DNA of 64,000 nt from Nocardioides islandensis. Lineage in GTDB: Bacteria > Actinomycetota > Actinomycetes > Propionibacteriales > Nocardioidaceae. Location of the stretch: positions 1 through 64,000 of the forward strand of contig NZ_JADKPN010000016.1 in the NCBI RefSeq assembly GCF_015352455.1, in the 5' to 3' direction. The notes beneath the pieces are model-generated. The model was not told the DNA's origin. It saw only the letters and a program-made list of their open reading frames with translations, and ran no database searches. Shown in pieces: positions 32,177 through 40,480 of the stretch. Numbering within the stretch: the first letter of the stretch is position 1; each line of letters opens with the position of its first letter. The position numbers and the translations under genes are program-made.

Positions 32177-33472
32177 TCAGCGGGTGCGGACGTCGATGTG
32201 GCCGACGTCGACCTGGAGGTCGAGGGTGATCGACGGGACGTCTTCGCCGCCGTCGTGGCGCTGGGTGTCGGTGGTGTCGATGCCGCCGCTGTCGTTGCCG
32301 AACAGGGTGGTGCCACCAGGACCGTCGACGGCGCCGGTGACCTCGACGTCCATGTCCGCCGGCACCACCACGTCGAGCTCACCGACGTTGACGGTCATGT
32401 GGATGGTGCGGCCGTCGAGCTCGTCGGGGTCGCTCACCTCGGTCAGGTCGAGGACGTACTGGCCGACGTCGTAGGTGTAGCTGTCCTTCACCTCGGTCGA
32501 GGAGCTCGGCACGACCTCGACCCGGTCACCGTCCCACTTCTCCGACGCCAGGCCGAGCCCGGTCGCGGAGGCGGCGAGCAGCCCGACGAGGATCAGCCCG
32601 CCGGCCCGACCGAAGAACGACCCGATCACGAGCATCACGCCGACGACGGCCACGACGACCGCGGGGTACAGGGAGCCGGGCACCGGGGCGCCTGACACGT
32701 CCACGACGCCGACCACACCGACGGCCAGGGTCGCCAGCGCCATGGTGAACCAGAACAGCTTCGGGCCGCGCTTGCGCGGGTTGCGCGGTGCGGGCGCGAC
32801 GTACCGGATGGGCTGCACGGGGGGCGGCGGCGCCGGCTCGTCGGCACGGTCGTACGCCGGGGCCTGCTGGTAGGCCGCCGGGCCGGCCCAGCGCTGCTCG
32901 GGCGTGACGGCGTTCGGGCCGGCACCCGGGGGCGGGGCGGCGGGCGCGGCAGGAGCGGTGGGCGCCTGCGCTGCCGTGGCAGTCGTCTCGTTCCGGCGGG
33001 ACATGAAGAGCCAGACGACCAGGCCGACCAGGATCAGCGGGCCGGGCACCCAGAACCAGTCCCACTGCCCGACGAGCAGGGCGGCGCCCAGGATGCCGGC
33101 CAGGATCAGCGCGACGCTGCGGCTGCGGTCGTCCAGGCCCAGCGGCTGCCGCTGCTCGCCGTCCTCGGGGAGCAGGATCCAGCCCGCGGCGTACATCACC
33201 AGGCCGGCGCCGCCGAACAGGCTCAGCACCACGAACGCCACCCGCACCACGAGCGGGTCGATGTCGAGGTGGCGGGCGATGCCGCCGGCGACACCGCCGA
33301 GCTTGCGGTCCACGGTGATCCGGCGCAGCCGGCCCAGGTCACGGACCTGGTCGAGGGTGACGCGGGGGCCGGTGCCCATCGGCGCCGGCTGGTCGGTCGG
33401 CCAGGTGGGGCCGGGGGCGTCCTGTCCGGTGGAGGATGCGCCGGGGCCGGCGGGAGGCGGAGTGCTGGTCAT
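32177..33472 (-). CDS. PspC-domain membrane protein with LiaF-like C-terminal domain
   Basis: The 431-residue protein begins with a Pro-rich segment, then a PspC domain (LRRITVDRKLGGVAGGIARHLDIDPLVVRVAFVVLSLFGG), several helices, a long Pro/Ala-rich cytoplasmic linker and four more helices. The C-terminal soluble beta region (VGQYVLDLTEVSD...IHMTVNVGELDVVVPADMDVEV) resembles the toastrack/LiaF-like fold of cell-envelope stress modules. It is divergent from the PspC-histidine kinase gene across a 156-base shared promoter region, and LiaF-type partners typically hold their kinase inactive. That role is inferred. Confidence 0.87.
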   Translation of the reverse strand: MTSTPPPAGPGASSTGQDAPGPTWPTDQPAPMGTGPRVTLDQVRDLGRLRRITVDRKLGGVAGGIARHLDIDPLVVRVAFVVLSLFGGAGLVMYAAGWILLPEDGEQRQPLGLDDRSRSVALILAGILGAALLVGQWDWFWVPGPLILVGLVVWLFMSRRNETTATAAQAPTAPAAPAAPPPGAGPNAVTPEQRWAGPAAYQQAPAYDRADEPAPPPPVQPIRYVAPAPRNPRKRGPKLFWFTMALATLAVGVVGVVDVSGAPVPGSLYPAVVVAVVGVMLVIGSFFGRAGGLILVGLLAASATGLGLASEKWDGDRVEVVPSSSTEVKDSYTYDVGQYVLDLTEVSDPDELDGRTIHMTVNVGELDVVVPADMDVEVTGAVDGPGGTTLFGNDSGGIDTTDTQRHDGGEDVPSITLDLQVDVGHIDVRTR

Positions 33473-33628
33473 GGCACCAACTCTGCGGCCTCGCGGCGCT
33501 CCGGACCATCGGGGACGCCCCTGATCCGACCCTCGCCGGGACCGGCCGTCGGATGGGGGTGCGTCAGGGTGTCCTCAGGGTCTCTCCTCATGGTTCGGGC
33601 CCCACCCACCTGCGACGATGGACGCACG

Positions 33629-34951
33629 ATGAGCACCACGCCGACCTACTCGCCCGCAGCCGCGGCACCCGAGGCGCCACCGCGCTTCTACTTCCGCCGC
33701 GCGACCCGTGACACCCAGGACCGGGTCATCGGCGGCGTCGCCTCCGGCCTCGCGGCGCACCTGGACGTGCCCGTCCTGTGGGTGCGGGTGGCGTTCGTGG
33801 TGGCGACCGCCCTGGGCGGTGCGGGCGTGGCGATGTACGCCGGCCTCTGGATGGTGCTGCCGACCGACGAACGGTTCGCCGAGTCGGCCCCGGGGCTCGA
33901 GAGCGCGACCCGCCGCGGGGCGCGGCCGCGCCGGGTACGTCGCCTGGTCGACGCCGGCCCGGCGATCGCGCTCGGCGCGCTGGGGTTCGGCGTCATCTTG
34001 CTGCTGCAGAGCCTGCTCGGGGCGGGTGCCTGGTTCTGGCCGCTGCTGATCGCCGCCGTCGGCATCGGCCTGCTGTGGCGACAGGCCGACGAGGCGCAGC
34101 GCGAGCGCTGGCTGGACTCGACCGGCCGGGTCGACCCGGTGCGCATCATCTTCGGCACCGGCACGTGGCAGTCGGTCGTGCGCGTGGCCGCGGGCCTGGT
34201 GCTGATCATCGTCGCGGTCGGCGTCTTCGCCCTGCGCGAGGGCCAGATCGGCGACATCTACAGCGTGATGCTGGCCGCCGCGGTCGGCGTGCTCGGGCTC
34301 GGCATCACCATCGGCCCGTGGATCTACCGGCTGGCCGGCGACCTGACCGCGGAGCGCGCCGAGCGCGTGCGCACCCAGGAGCGCGCGGACATGGCCGCCC
34401 ACCTGCACGACTCGGTGCTCCAGACGCTCGCGCTGATCCAGAAGAACTCCCACGACTCCGCGCTCGTCGCCCGGCTGGCCCGGTCGCAGGAGCGCGACCT
34501 CCGGTCCTGGCTGTTCGAGGGGGACAGCAAGGACTCCGACACCCTCGCCGGCGCCATGCGCACGGCCGCCGCGGAGGTCGAGGACTCCCACGGCGTGGAC
34601 GTGGACGTCGTGGTCGTCGGCGACTGCGCGTTCACCGAGCCGCTGCGGGCGATCGTCAACGCGACCCGGGAGGCGCTGGTGAACGCCGCCAAGCACGCCG
34701 GCACCGGCAAGGTCGACCTGTACGTCGAGGTCTCGCCGTCCGCGGTCGAGGCCTTCGTCCGGGACCGCGGGGTGGGCTTCGACCCCGCCGACGTGCCCGA
34801 GGACAGGATGGGCGTGCGCGGCAGCATCGTGGACCGGATGGACCGCCACGGCGGCACGGCCGAGGTCCGGTCGACCCGTGGCGAGGGCACGGAGGTGCGG
34901 CTGCGCCTGCCCCGCCCCCAAGGATCCAGCAACGAGGAGAACCATGGCTGA
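33629..34951 (+). CDS. PspC-domain sensor histidine kinase
   Basis: The protein has 440 residues. A PspC domain at the N-terminus (RRATRDTQDRVIGGVASGLAAHLDVPVLWVRVAFVVATALGG) is fused to a membrane region of about six helices and then a NarL/LiaS-type kinase. The phosphoacceptor is His260 in AAHLHDSVLQTLAL. ATP-binding blocks are NATREALVNAAKHAG, VRDRGVGFDP and GTEVRLRLP. The ATG at 33629 is the best start, since the longer frame runs through the promoter region. It overlaps the response regulator gene by eight bases. Signal is probably envelope damage. Confidence 0.93.
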   Translation: MSTTPTYSPAAAAPEAPPRFYFRRATRDTQDRVIGGVASGLAAHLDVPVLWVRVAFVVATALGGAGVAMYAGLWMVLPTDERFAESAPGLESATRRGARPRRVRRLVDAGPAIALGALGFGVILLLQSLLGAGAWFWPLLIAAVGIGLLWRQADEAQRERWLDSTGRVDPVRIIFGTGTWQSVVRVAAGLVLIIVAVGVFALREGQIGDIYSVMLAAAVGVLGLGITIGPWIYRLAGDLTAERAERVRTQERADMAAHLHDSVLQTLALIQKNSHDSALVARLARSQERDLRSWLFEGDSKDSDTLAGAMRTAAAEVEDSHGVDVDVVVVGDCAFTEPLRAIVNATREALVNAAKHAGTGKVDLYVEVSPSAVEAFVRDRGVGFDPADVPEDRMGVRGSIVDRMDRHGGTAEVRSTRGEGTEVRLRLPRPQGSSNEENHG

Positions 34952-35594
34952 CAGCTCAGCGGACAGGGTCCGGGTCGTGATCGTCGACGACCACGCGATG
35001 TTCCGGGTCGGCGTGAAGGCCGAGCTCGGCGACGCCGTGGACGTGGTCGGCGAGGGGTACGACGTCGACAGCGCCGTTGCCGCGATCGAGCAGCAGCAGC
35101 CCGCGGTCGTGCTGCTCGACGTACACCTCCCCGGCGGCGGTGGCGTCGAGGTCATCCGCCGCTCGCAGGCTCCGGACACGAGGTACCTCGCGCTGTCGGT
35201 GTCCGACGCCGCCGAGGACGTGATCGGCACCATCCGCGGCGGCGCGCGCGGGTACGTCACCAAGACGATCACCGGCCCCGAGCTGGTCGACGCGATCAAG
35301 CGCGTCCAGCTGGGCGACGCGGTGTTCTCGCCGCGGCTGGCCGGGTTCGTGCTGGACGCCTTCGCGGGCTCGATCGAGGTGGCGTCGGTCGACGAGGACC
35401 TCGACCGGCTCTCCGAGCGGGAGCGGGAGGTGATGCGGCTGATCGCCCGTGGGTACGCCTACAAGGAGGTCGCCAAGGAGCTCTTCATCTCCATCAAGAC
35501 CGTCGAGACCCACATGTCCTCGGTGCTGCGCAAGCTGCAGCTCTCCTCGCGCCACGAGCTGACGAAGTGGGCGTCGGACCGCAGATTGCTGTGA
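34944..35594 (+). CDS. LuxR/NarL-family response regulator
   Basis: The 216-residue regulator has a receiver domain (VVIVDDHAMFRVGV, phospho-acceptor Asp59 in LLDVHLPGG, and YVTKTI with the conserved lysine) and a C-terminal LuxR helix-turn-helix (LSEREREVMRLIARGYAYKEVAKELFISIKTVETHMSSVLRKL). GAGGAGA precedes the ATG. It overlaps the kinase gene and should be its cognate partner. Likely targets are its own locus and envelope-stress genes, which is inference. Confidence 0.95.
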   Translation: MADSSADRVRVVIVDDHAMFRVGVKAELGDAVDVVGEGYDVDSAVAAIEQQQPAVVLLDVHLPGGGGVEVIRRSQAPDTRYLALSVSDAAEDVIGTIRGGARGYVTKTITGPELVDAIKRVQLGDAVFSPRLAGFVLDAFAGSIEVASVDEDLDRLSEREREVMRLIARGYAYKEVAKELFISIKTVETHMSSVLRKLQLSSRHELTKWASDRRLL

Positions 35595-35603
35595 TCGTCC
35601 CGC

Positions 35604-35675
35604 CCCGAGCTTGCGAGGGGCGGAAATGGCGATCAGGTTGAGGAGCGTCCACCAAGACCCGAGCTTGCGAGGGGC
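35604..35675. repeat. Pair of direct 18-bp repeats after the response regulator
   Basis: CCCGAGCTTGCGAGGGGC occurs at 35604-35621 and at 35658-35675. Each unit holds CCCGAGC/GCGAGGGG blocks that could form a small stem. The 125-base gap contains no gene; the ending GTCTCGAAACATCAG recalls the dispersed repeat family. Confidence 0.7.
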
Positions 35676-35718
35676 TGGGTTGCGCGTCTCGAAACATCAG
35701 CGGGACTAGCCTCGCGAC

Positions 35719-36060
35719 ATGGACGTCGCCCACGTGGTGCTTCTGGTGCTGCACGTCGTGGGGATCGTGGCCCTGCTGGCGGGGATCCTGGTCCAGGTAC
35801 GCCGCCCCGAGAGGCGCGTCAACGGCCTGATGCGCGACGGCATCGGCATGGCGTTCGTGGCCGGCCTCTTCCTGGTCGGCGTGCTCGAGGCTGGCGACGA
35901 CCAGGTCGACCACACGAAGATCGCGGTGAAGTTCGGCATCGGCCTGGTCATCCTGGTCCTGGTGATGGCCAACCTCCGCAAGCCCCGCATCCCCGACGGC
36001 CTCTACTGGGGTCTGCTCGTCCTCACCCTCGCCAACGTCGGCGTCGCGGTGCTCGTCTGA
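35719..36060 (+). CDS. Small four-helix membrane protein of unknown function
   Basis: A 113-residue protein with about four hydrophobic segments (VVLLVLHVVGIVALLAGILV, DGIGMAFVAGLFLVGVL, VKFGIGLVILVLVMANL, LYWGLLVLTLANVGVAVLV) joined by short charged loops. I do not recognise a named family, though similar proteins are common in actinobacteria. It lies between the stress regulator and pcrA and is bounded by repeats on both sides, so it is probably a single-gene unit. Confidence 0.8.
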   Translation: MDVAHVVLLVLHVVGIVALLAGILVQVRRPERRVNGLMRDGIGMAFVAGLFLVGVLEAGDDQVDHTKIAVKFGIGLVILVLVMANLRKPRIPDGLYWGLLVLTLANVGVAVLV

Positions 36061-36062
36061 AT

Positions 36063-36236
36063 GGTGGTCGAGCCGCCGCGAGGGACGAGCGGCGTGTCGA
36101 GACCACGGTCACCTCACCGGGTCTCGACACGGGCTCGCTGGCGCTCGCCCGGCTCGACCAGCATGAGGAGACCACGGTCACCTCACCGGGTCTCGACACG
36201 GGCTCGCTGGCGCTCGCCCGGCTCGACCAGCATGAG
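36063..36236. repeat. Dispersed inverted-repeat element with two tandem 69-bp copies
   Basis: A left arm (GGTCGAGCCG...GTGTCGAGACC) at 36067-36104 is followed by two exact tandem 69-base units at 36099-36167 and 36168-36236. Each holds GGGTCTCGACACGGGCTCGC and CCCGGCTCGACCAGCATGAG. The arms are reverse complements of one another, giving long stem-loop potential. It fills most of the gap before pcrA. Confidence 0.9.
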
Positions 36237-36270
36237 TCGTGGGGGTGGCGGGACGTAGGGTTGGAGCAGC

Positions 36271-38715
36271 ATGACCGAGGCCTTGTCGCTCCCTGAGCTC
36301 GAGAACGCCGGCGTCCCCGAGGAGGCGACGCAGCGGCGGCGTCCGCCCACCAGGGACGAGCTGCTGGAGGGGCTCAACGAGCCGCAGCGGGCGGCCGTCG
36401 TGCACGCCGGGGCGCCGCTGCTCGTGGTGGCCGGAGCGGGGTCCGGCAAGACCCGCGTGCTGACCCGGCGGATCGCCTGGCTGATCACCGAGCGCAAGGC
36501 GCACCCCGGCTCCATCCTGGCGATCACCTTCACCAACAAGGCCGCGGCCGAGATGAAGGAGCGGGTCGAGGCGCTGGTCGGCAAGCGCGCGCGGATCATG
36601 TGGGTGAGCACGTTCCACTCCGCGTGCGTGCGGATCCTGCGCAAGGAGATCGACAAGCTGGGCTACAAGTCGAGCTTCTCGATCTACGACGCCGCCGACT
36701 CCAAGCGGCTGATGACCCTCGTCCTCAAGGACCTCGACCTCGACCCGAAGCGCTACCAGCCGGGCGCCGTCCTGCACTGGATCAGCAACCACAAGAACGA
36801 GCTCCGCGACGCCGACGACGCCGCCAAGGACACCCGCAACAAGTTCGAGGAGTCGATGGCGGCGGCGTACACGCTGTACCAGCGCCGCCTCAAGGAGGCG
36901 CACGCCCTCGACTTCGACGACCTCATCATGTTCACCGTCCACCTGTTCCAGCAGTTCCCGGACGTCCGCGAGACCTACCGCCGCCGGTTCCGTCACGTGC
37001 TCGTCGACGAGTACCAGGACACCAACCACGCGCAGTACGCCCTCATCCACCAGCTGTGCGCGGACCAGATGGAGGAGACGTCGTACGACGGGTCGTTGCC
37101 GCCCGAGGAGACCCCGGACCGCGTGCCTCCCGCCGAGCTGATGGTCGTCGGCGACGCCGACCAGTCGATCTACGCCTTCCGCGGCGCGAACATCCGCAAC
37201 ATCCTCGACTTCGAGCAGGACTTCCCGAACGCCACCTCGATCATGCTCGAGCAGAACTACCGCTCGACGCAGACCATCCTGAACGCCGCCAACGCCGTGA
37301 TCGGCCACAACCAGGGCCGCAAGCCCAAGCGGTTGTGGTCGGATGCGGGCGACGGTGCGCGGATCACCGGGTACGTCGCCGACGACGAGCACGACGAGGC
37401 ACGGTTCGTCTCCGAGGAGATCGACCGGCTCACCGACGAGAAGGCCGCGCGGCCCGCCGACGTGGCCGTCTTCTACCGGACCAACGCCCAGTCCCGTGTG
37501 TTCGAGGAGGTGTTCATCCGCGTCGGGCTGCCCTACAAGGTGGTCGGCGGGGTGCGCTTCTACGAGCGGCGCGAGGTCCGCGACGCGCTCGCCTACCTGC
37601 GGATGCTGGTCAACCCGGCCGACCAGGTCTCGCTGCGGCGGATCCTCAACACCCCCAAGCGCGGCATCGGCGACCGTGCGGTCGAGTGCGTGCAGTCGTA
37701 CGCCGACCGCGAGCGGATCACCTTCTGGGAGGGCCTCGAGCTCGCGGACAAGGCACCGGGGCTGGCCACCCGTTCGCTGACCAACATCCAGGCCTTCGTC
37801 GACATGGTCCACGAGCTCCAGTCGATGGTGGACGCCGGCGAGCGGCCCGACGTGATCCTCGAGTCGGTGCTCGCGCGCTCGGGGTACCTCGAGGAGCTCG
37901 AAGCCTCCGACGACCCCCAGGACGCCACCCGCGTCGAGAACCTCGCCGAGCTCGTCGCCGTCGCCCGCGAGTTCTCCGACGACCCGCAGGCCGGCCCGTC
38001 CGCCGACCCGGCCGACGTCGACGCCGGGCTCGTCGCGCCCGGCCTGACCGACTTCCTGGAGCGGGTCGCGCTGGTTGCGGACGCGGACCAGATCCCCGAC
38101 AACGACGGGGACGACGGCGGCGTCGTCACCCTGATGACGCTGCACACCGCGAAGGGGCTCGAGTTCCCGGTCGTCTTCCTCACCGGCCTCGAGGACGGCG
38201 TCTTCCCGCACTCCCGCTCGCTCGGCGACCAGCCGGAGCTGGAGGAGGAGCGCCGGCTGGCGTACGTCGGCGTGACCCGCGCCCAGCAGCGGCTCTACGT
38301 CTCCCGGGCGCTGATGCGCTCGGCCTGGGGTGCTCCCGCGCACAACCCCGGGTCGAGGTTCCTCAACGAGCTGCCCGTCGACCTGGTCGACTGGAAGCGC
38401 ACCGAGGCCGCCCAGACCATGTGGGACCGCCCGGACTTCTCCGGCGGTGTCAGCCGTGGCCTCGCGTCGCCGACGGCCGCGGGCCGGCGCAACTTCTCGT
38501 CGGCGGCCGCGCGCGCCGACGCCGCCTCGAAGGCCAAGCCCGCTCGCGACATCCCGTCGCTGGAGCCCGGCGACCGGGTCACCCACGACTCCTTCGGCCT
38601 CGGCACCGTCGTGGCGCTGGAGGGGGTGGCCGACAAGGCCGTCGCCTCGATCGACTTCGGGTCGGAGGGCGTCAAGCGGCTGCTGCTGAGGTATGCGCCG
38701 GTCCAGAAGCTCTAG
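36271..38715 (+). CDS. pcrA: ATP-dependent DNA helicase PcrA/UvrD
   Basis: This 814-residue superfamily 1A helicase has the full motif set: AGAGSGKTRVLTRRIAWL (Walker A), TFTNKAAAEMKERV, LVDEYQDTNHAQY (Walker B), VVGDADQSIYAFRGA, LEQNYRS, LMTLHTAKGLEFPVVF and AYVGVTRAQQRLY. The C-terminus carries the Tudor-like tail (PGDRVTHDSFGLGTVVAL) that binds RNA polymerase in PcrA. It unwinds DNA during repair and clears transcription-replication conflicts. It opens the conserved core block running to mdh. Confidence 0.96.
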   Translation: MTEALSLPELENAGVPEEATQRRRPPTRDELLEGLNEPQRAAVVHAGAPLLVVAGAGSGKTRVLTRRIAWLITERKAHPGSILAITFTNKAAAEMKERVEALVGKRARIMWVSTFHSACVRILRKEIDKLGYKSSFSIYDAADSKRLMTLVLKDLDLDPKRYQPGAVLHWISNHKNELRDADDAAKDTRNKFEESMAAAYTLYQRRLKEAHALDFDDLIMFTVHLFQQFPDVRETYRRRFRHVLVDEYQDTNHAQYALIHQLCADQMEETSYDGSLPPEETPDRVPPAELMVVGDADQSIYAFRGANIRNILDFEQDFPNATSIMLEQNYRSTQTILNAANAVIGHNQGRKPKRLWSDAGDGARITGYVADDEHDEARFVSEEIDRLTDEKAARPADVAVFYRTNAQSRVFEEVFIRVGLPYKVVGGVRFYERREVRDALAYLRMLVNPADQVSLRRILNTPKRGIGDRAVECVQSYADRERITFWEGLELADKAPGLATRSLTNIQAFVDMVHELQSMVDAGERPDVILESVLARSGYLEELEASDDPQDATRVENLAELVAVAREFSDDPQAGPSADPADVDAGLVAPGLTDFLERVALVADADQIPDNDGDDGGVVTLMTLHTAKGLEFPVVFLTGLEDGVFPHSRSLGDQPELEEERRLAYVGVTRAQQRLYVSRALMRSAWGAPAHNPGSRFLNELPVDLVDWKRTEAAQTMWDRPDFSGGVSRGLASPTAAGRRNFSSAAARADAASKAKPARDIPSLEPGDRVTHDSFGLGTVVALEGVADKAVASIDFGSEGVKRLLLRYAPVQKL

Positions 38716-38793
38716 CGGTGGTCGCGGCTGCCTTGCCACTCGCCGGGTTTCGACGCGCTCGCGTCACCTCGCAGGCTCGGTGACGGTCGCTTG

Positions 38794-38842
38794 CTCAACC
38801 TCCCTCCGGTTGAGCCGATCAGCTCGCTTCGCGTCGCTGATC
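38794..38842. terminator. Two adjacent hairpins between convergent pcrA and the M23 peptidase gene
   Basis: CTCAACC (38794-38800) pairs with GGTTGAG (38808-38814) across a 7-base loop, and GATCAGC (38817-38823) pairs with GCTGATC (38836-38842) across 12 bases. They sit between two genes that end toward each other, so a bidirectional terminator is the likeliest role. No T tract is visible. Confidence 0.55.
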
Positions 38843-38845
38843 AGC

Positions 38846-39823
38846 TCACGGAGTGACACCGTGCACGACGAACGCGGGGTACGGGTCGACCGGGTCGCCA
38901 CCGCCGGGGCGGACCTCGACGTGGAGGTGCGGGCCGGTCACGTGGCCGGTGGAGCCGATGTACCCGATCAGCTGGCCCGCGGTGACTGTCTCACCGGAGC
39001 TGACGACGAACGAGGTCTGGTGGCAGTACCAGAGCTCGGTGCCGTCCGCGAGCGTCTCCACGGTCTTGTTGCCGTAGGAGCCGTCGTAGGAGGCCGAGCT
39101 GATCGTGCCGTTCGCGATCGCGTAGATGGGCGTGCCACTGGGTGCGGCGAAGTCGAGACCGGTGTGGAAGCTCGACCACAAGCCGTAGTCGCCGAACCGC
39201 GCGGTCAGGTGGTAGCCGACGACCGGCAGGTGCCAGAGGTTCAGCTTGAGGTAGGCCGCTCGCTTGTCGGCGGCCCCCTCGACCTTGGTCCGCGCCGTGG
39301 TCACCTGCTCGAGCTGCGCCTCGGCGGCGGCCTCCAGCTCGGCGTCGGGGGAGTCGGTCTGGTCGCGGCGCGAGGCGCGGCTCACGATCGGACCGCGTAC
39401 GCCGGGGGCCCGGCTCGAGGCCACGGCGCCTGCGCCGGTCAGCGCGCTGGCCTGCATGATCTTGGTCGCGGACGGGGCGTCGGCGCCGACCAGCGACGGG
39501 TCGGCCGCGCTGACCGCGCCACCGGCCGAGATCGCCAGGGCGGCGACCCCGAGCAGGATCGGCGCGGACGGGAGGCCCCGGAACAGCGACTTGCGGGGCG
39601 CGCAGCGGCGGCCGGTGGCCGTGCGCGCGGCCACGGAGGGCGCCTGCTCGACGGTGCGCTCGACGAGCACCGGAGCGGGGGTCGTGGCCCGTCGGGCCGG
39701 CTTCTCAGCCACCCGCTTCCCGGCGGCACGTTTGCCGGCCGGGGAGGAGGGGTACGACGACGATGGAGGGGTCTCCGACTGGCGACCGCGCGAGGCGCGC
39801 GTGTCAGCACGGTGGTGACCCAT
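38846..39823 (-). CDS. M23 family (LytM-type) metallopeptidase
   Basis: The protein has 325 residues. A long basic, Ala/Pro-rich cytoplasmic segment of about 85 residues leads to one membrane helix (APILLGVAALAISAGGAVSA), then a helical stalk and a C-terminal LytM domain. Zinc ligands are in HTGLDFAA (H-x3-D) and GPHLHVEV (HxH). Such enzymes cut peptidoglycan cross-bridges or, when inactive, regulate other hydrolases; here the active-site residues are complete. It is convergent with pcrA. Confidence 0.92.
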   Translation of the reverse strand: MGHHRADTRASRGRQSETPPSSSYPSSPAGKRAAGKRVAEKPARRATTPAPVLVERTVEQAPSVAARTATGRRCAPRKSLFRGLPSAPILLGVAALAISAGGAVSAADPSLVGADAPSATKIMQASALTGAGAVASSRAPGVRGPIVSRASRRDQTDSPDAELEAAAEAQLEQVTTARTKVEGAADKRAAYLKLNLWHLPVVGYHLTARFGDYGLWSSFHTGLDFAAPSGTPIYAIANGTISSASYDGSYGNKTVETLADGTELWYCHQTSFVVSSGETVTAGQLIGYIGSTGHVTGPHLHVEVRPGGGDPVDPYPAFVVHGVTP

Positions 39824-39986
39824 TCGGCGAAGGCTCCGTGATCAGGGGATGGGGGAGACGAGCCACGACTGTAACGGATCGGTCACGGCCTCCGAAATCC
39901 TGTCCCCAGGATGGGCCGTGGTGCCGGTCACGCACGCGGGGGACGCCTCGTGGGGCGCCCCTCCGGCCGGCGGGTAGCCTGCGCCC

Positions 39987-40418
39987 ATGACCACGACTCA
40001 GACCGGGACGGGCACCGGCCGGCTGCGCATCGTGGTCGGCAAGCCCGGGCTCGACGGTCACGACCGCGGCGCGAAGATCGTGGCCCGAGCACTGCGGGAC
40101 GCCGGCTACGAGGTGATCTACACGGGTCTGCACCAGACGCCGGAGCAGATCGTGGAGACCGCGATCCAGGAGGACGCCGACCTCGTCGGCCTGTCCGTGC
40201 TCTCCGGGGCGCACATGACGCTGTTCCGCACCCTCCTCGACCTGCTGGCCGAGCGCGACGCCACCGACATCGCGGTCTTCGGCGGCGGGATCATCCCGGA
40301 GGAGGACATCCCGGTGCTGGAGGAGATGGGGGTGCGCAAGGTGTTCACCCCCGGCGCGTCCACCTCCGAGATCACCGGGTGGGTGGCGGAGTACGCCGCC
40401 GGCCAGCCGACCGGCTGA
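39987..40418 (+). CDS. Cobalamin-binding mutase subunit (methylmalonyl/isobutyryl-CoA mutase small subunit type)
   Basis: The 143-residue protein is a stand-alone B12-binding domain with the base-off DxHxxG...SxL...GG pattern: GLDGHDRGAKIVA (the histidine replaces the lower axial ligand), GLSVLSGAHM and VFGGGIIPEEDI. Such subunits pair with a separate catalytic mutase chain, as IcmB does with IcmA in Streptomyces. No large subunit lies nearby. It precedes sucCD, which would consume succinyl-CoA made by a methylmalonyl-CoA mutase; which mutase it serves is not decided by sequence alone. Confidence 0.9.
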   Translation: MTTTQTGTGTGRLRIVVGKPGLDGHDRGAKIVARALRDAGYEVIYTGLHQTPEQIVETAIQEDADLVGLSVLSGAHMTLFRTLLDLLAERDATDIAVFGGGIIPEEDIPVLEEMGVRKVFTPGASTSEITGWVAEYAAGQPTG

Positions 40419-40480
40419 CGCCGGACACCGGGCAAGACCCGTCTCGTGCCACGCCGAAAGCCGGGACTAGGGTGCCTGGC

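Noticed and set aside
36063..36236. Repeat block as an attachment site of an integrated element
   Set aside because: No integrase, tRNA or target duplication is nearby, and the same sequence recurs at other intergenic sites.
39824..39986. A c-di-AMP (ydaO) riboswitch upstream of the M23 peptidase
   Set aside because: Such switches often precede cell-wall hydrolases in actinobacteria, but the conserved blocks are not visible in this leader.
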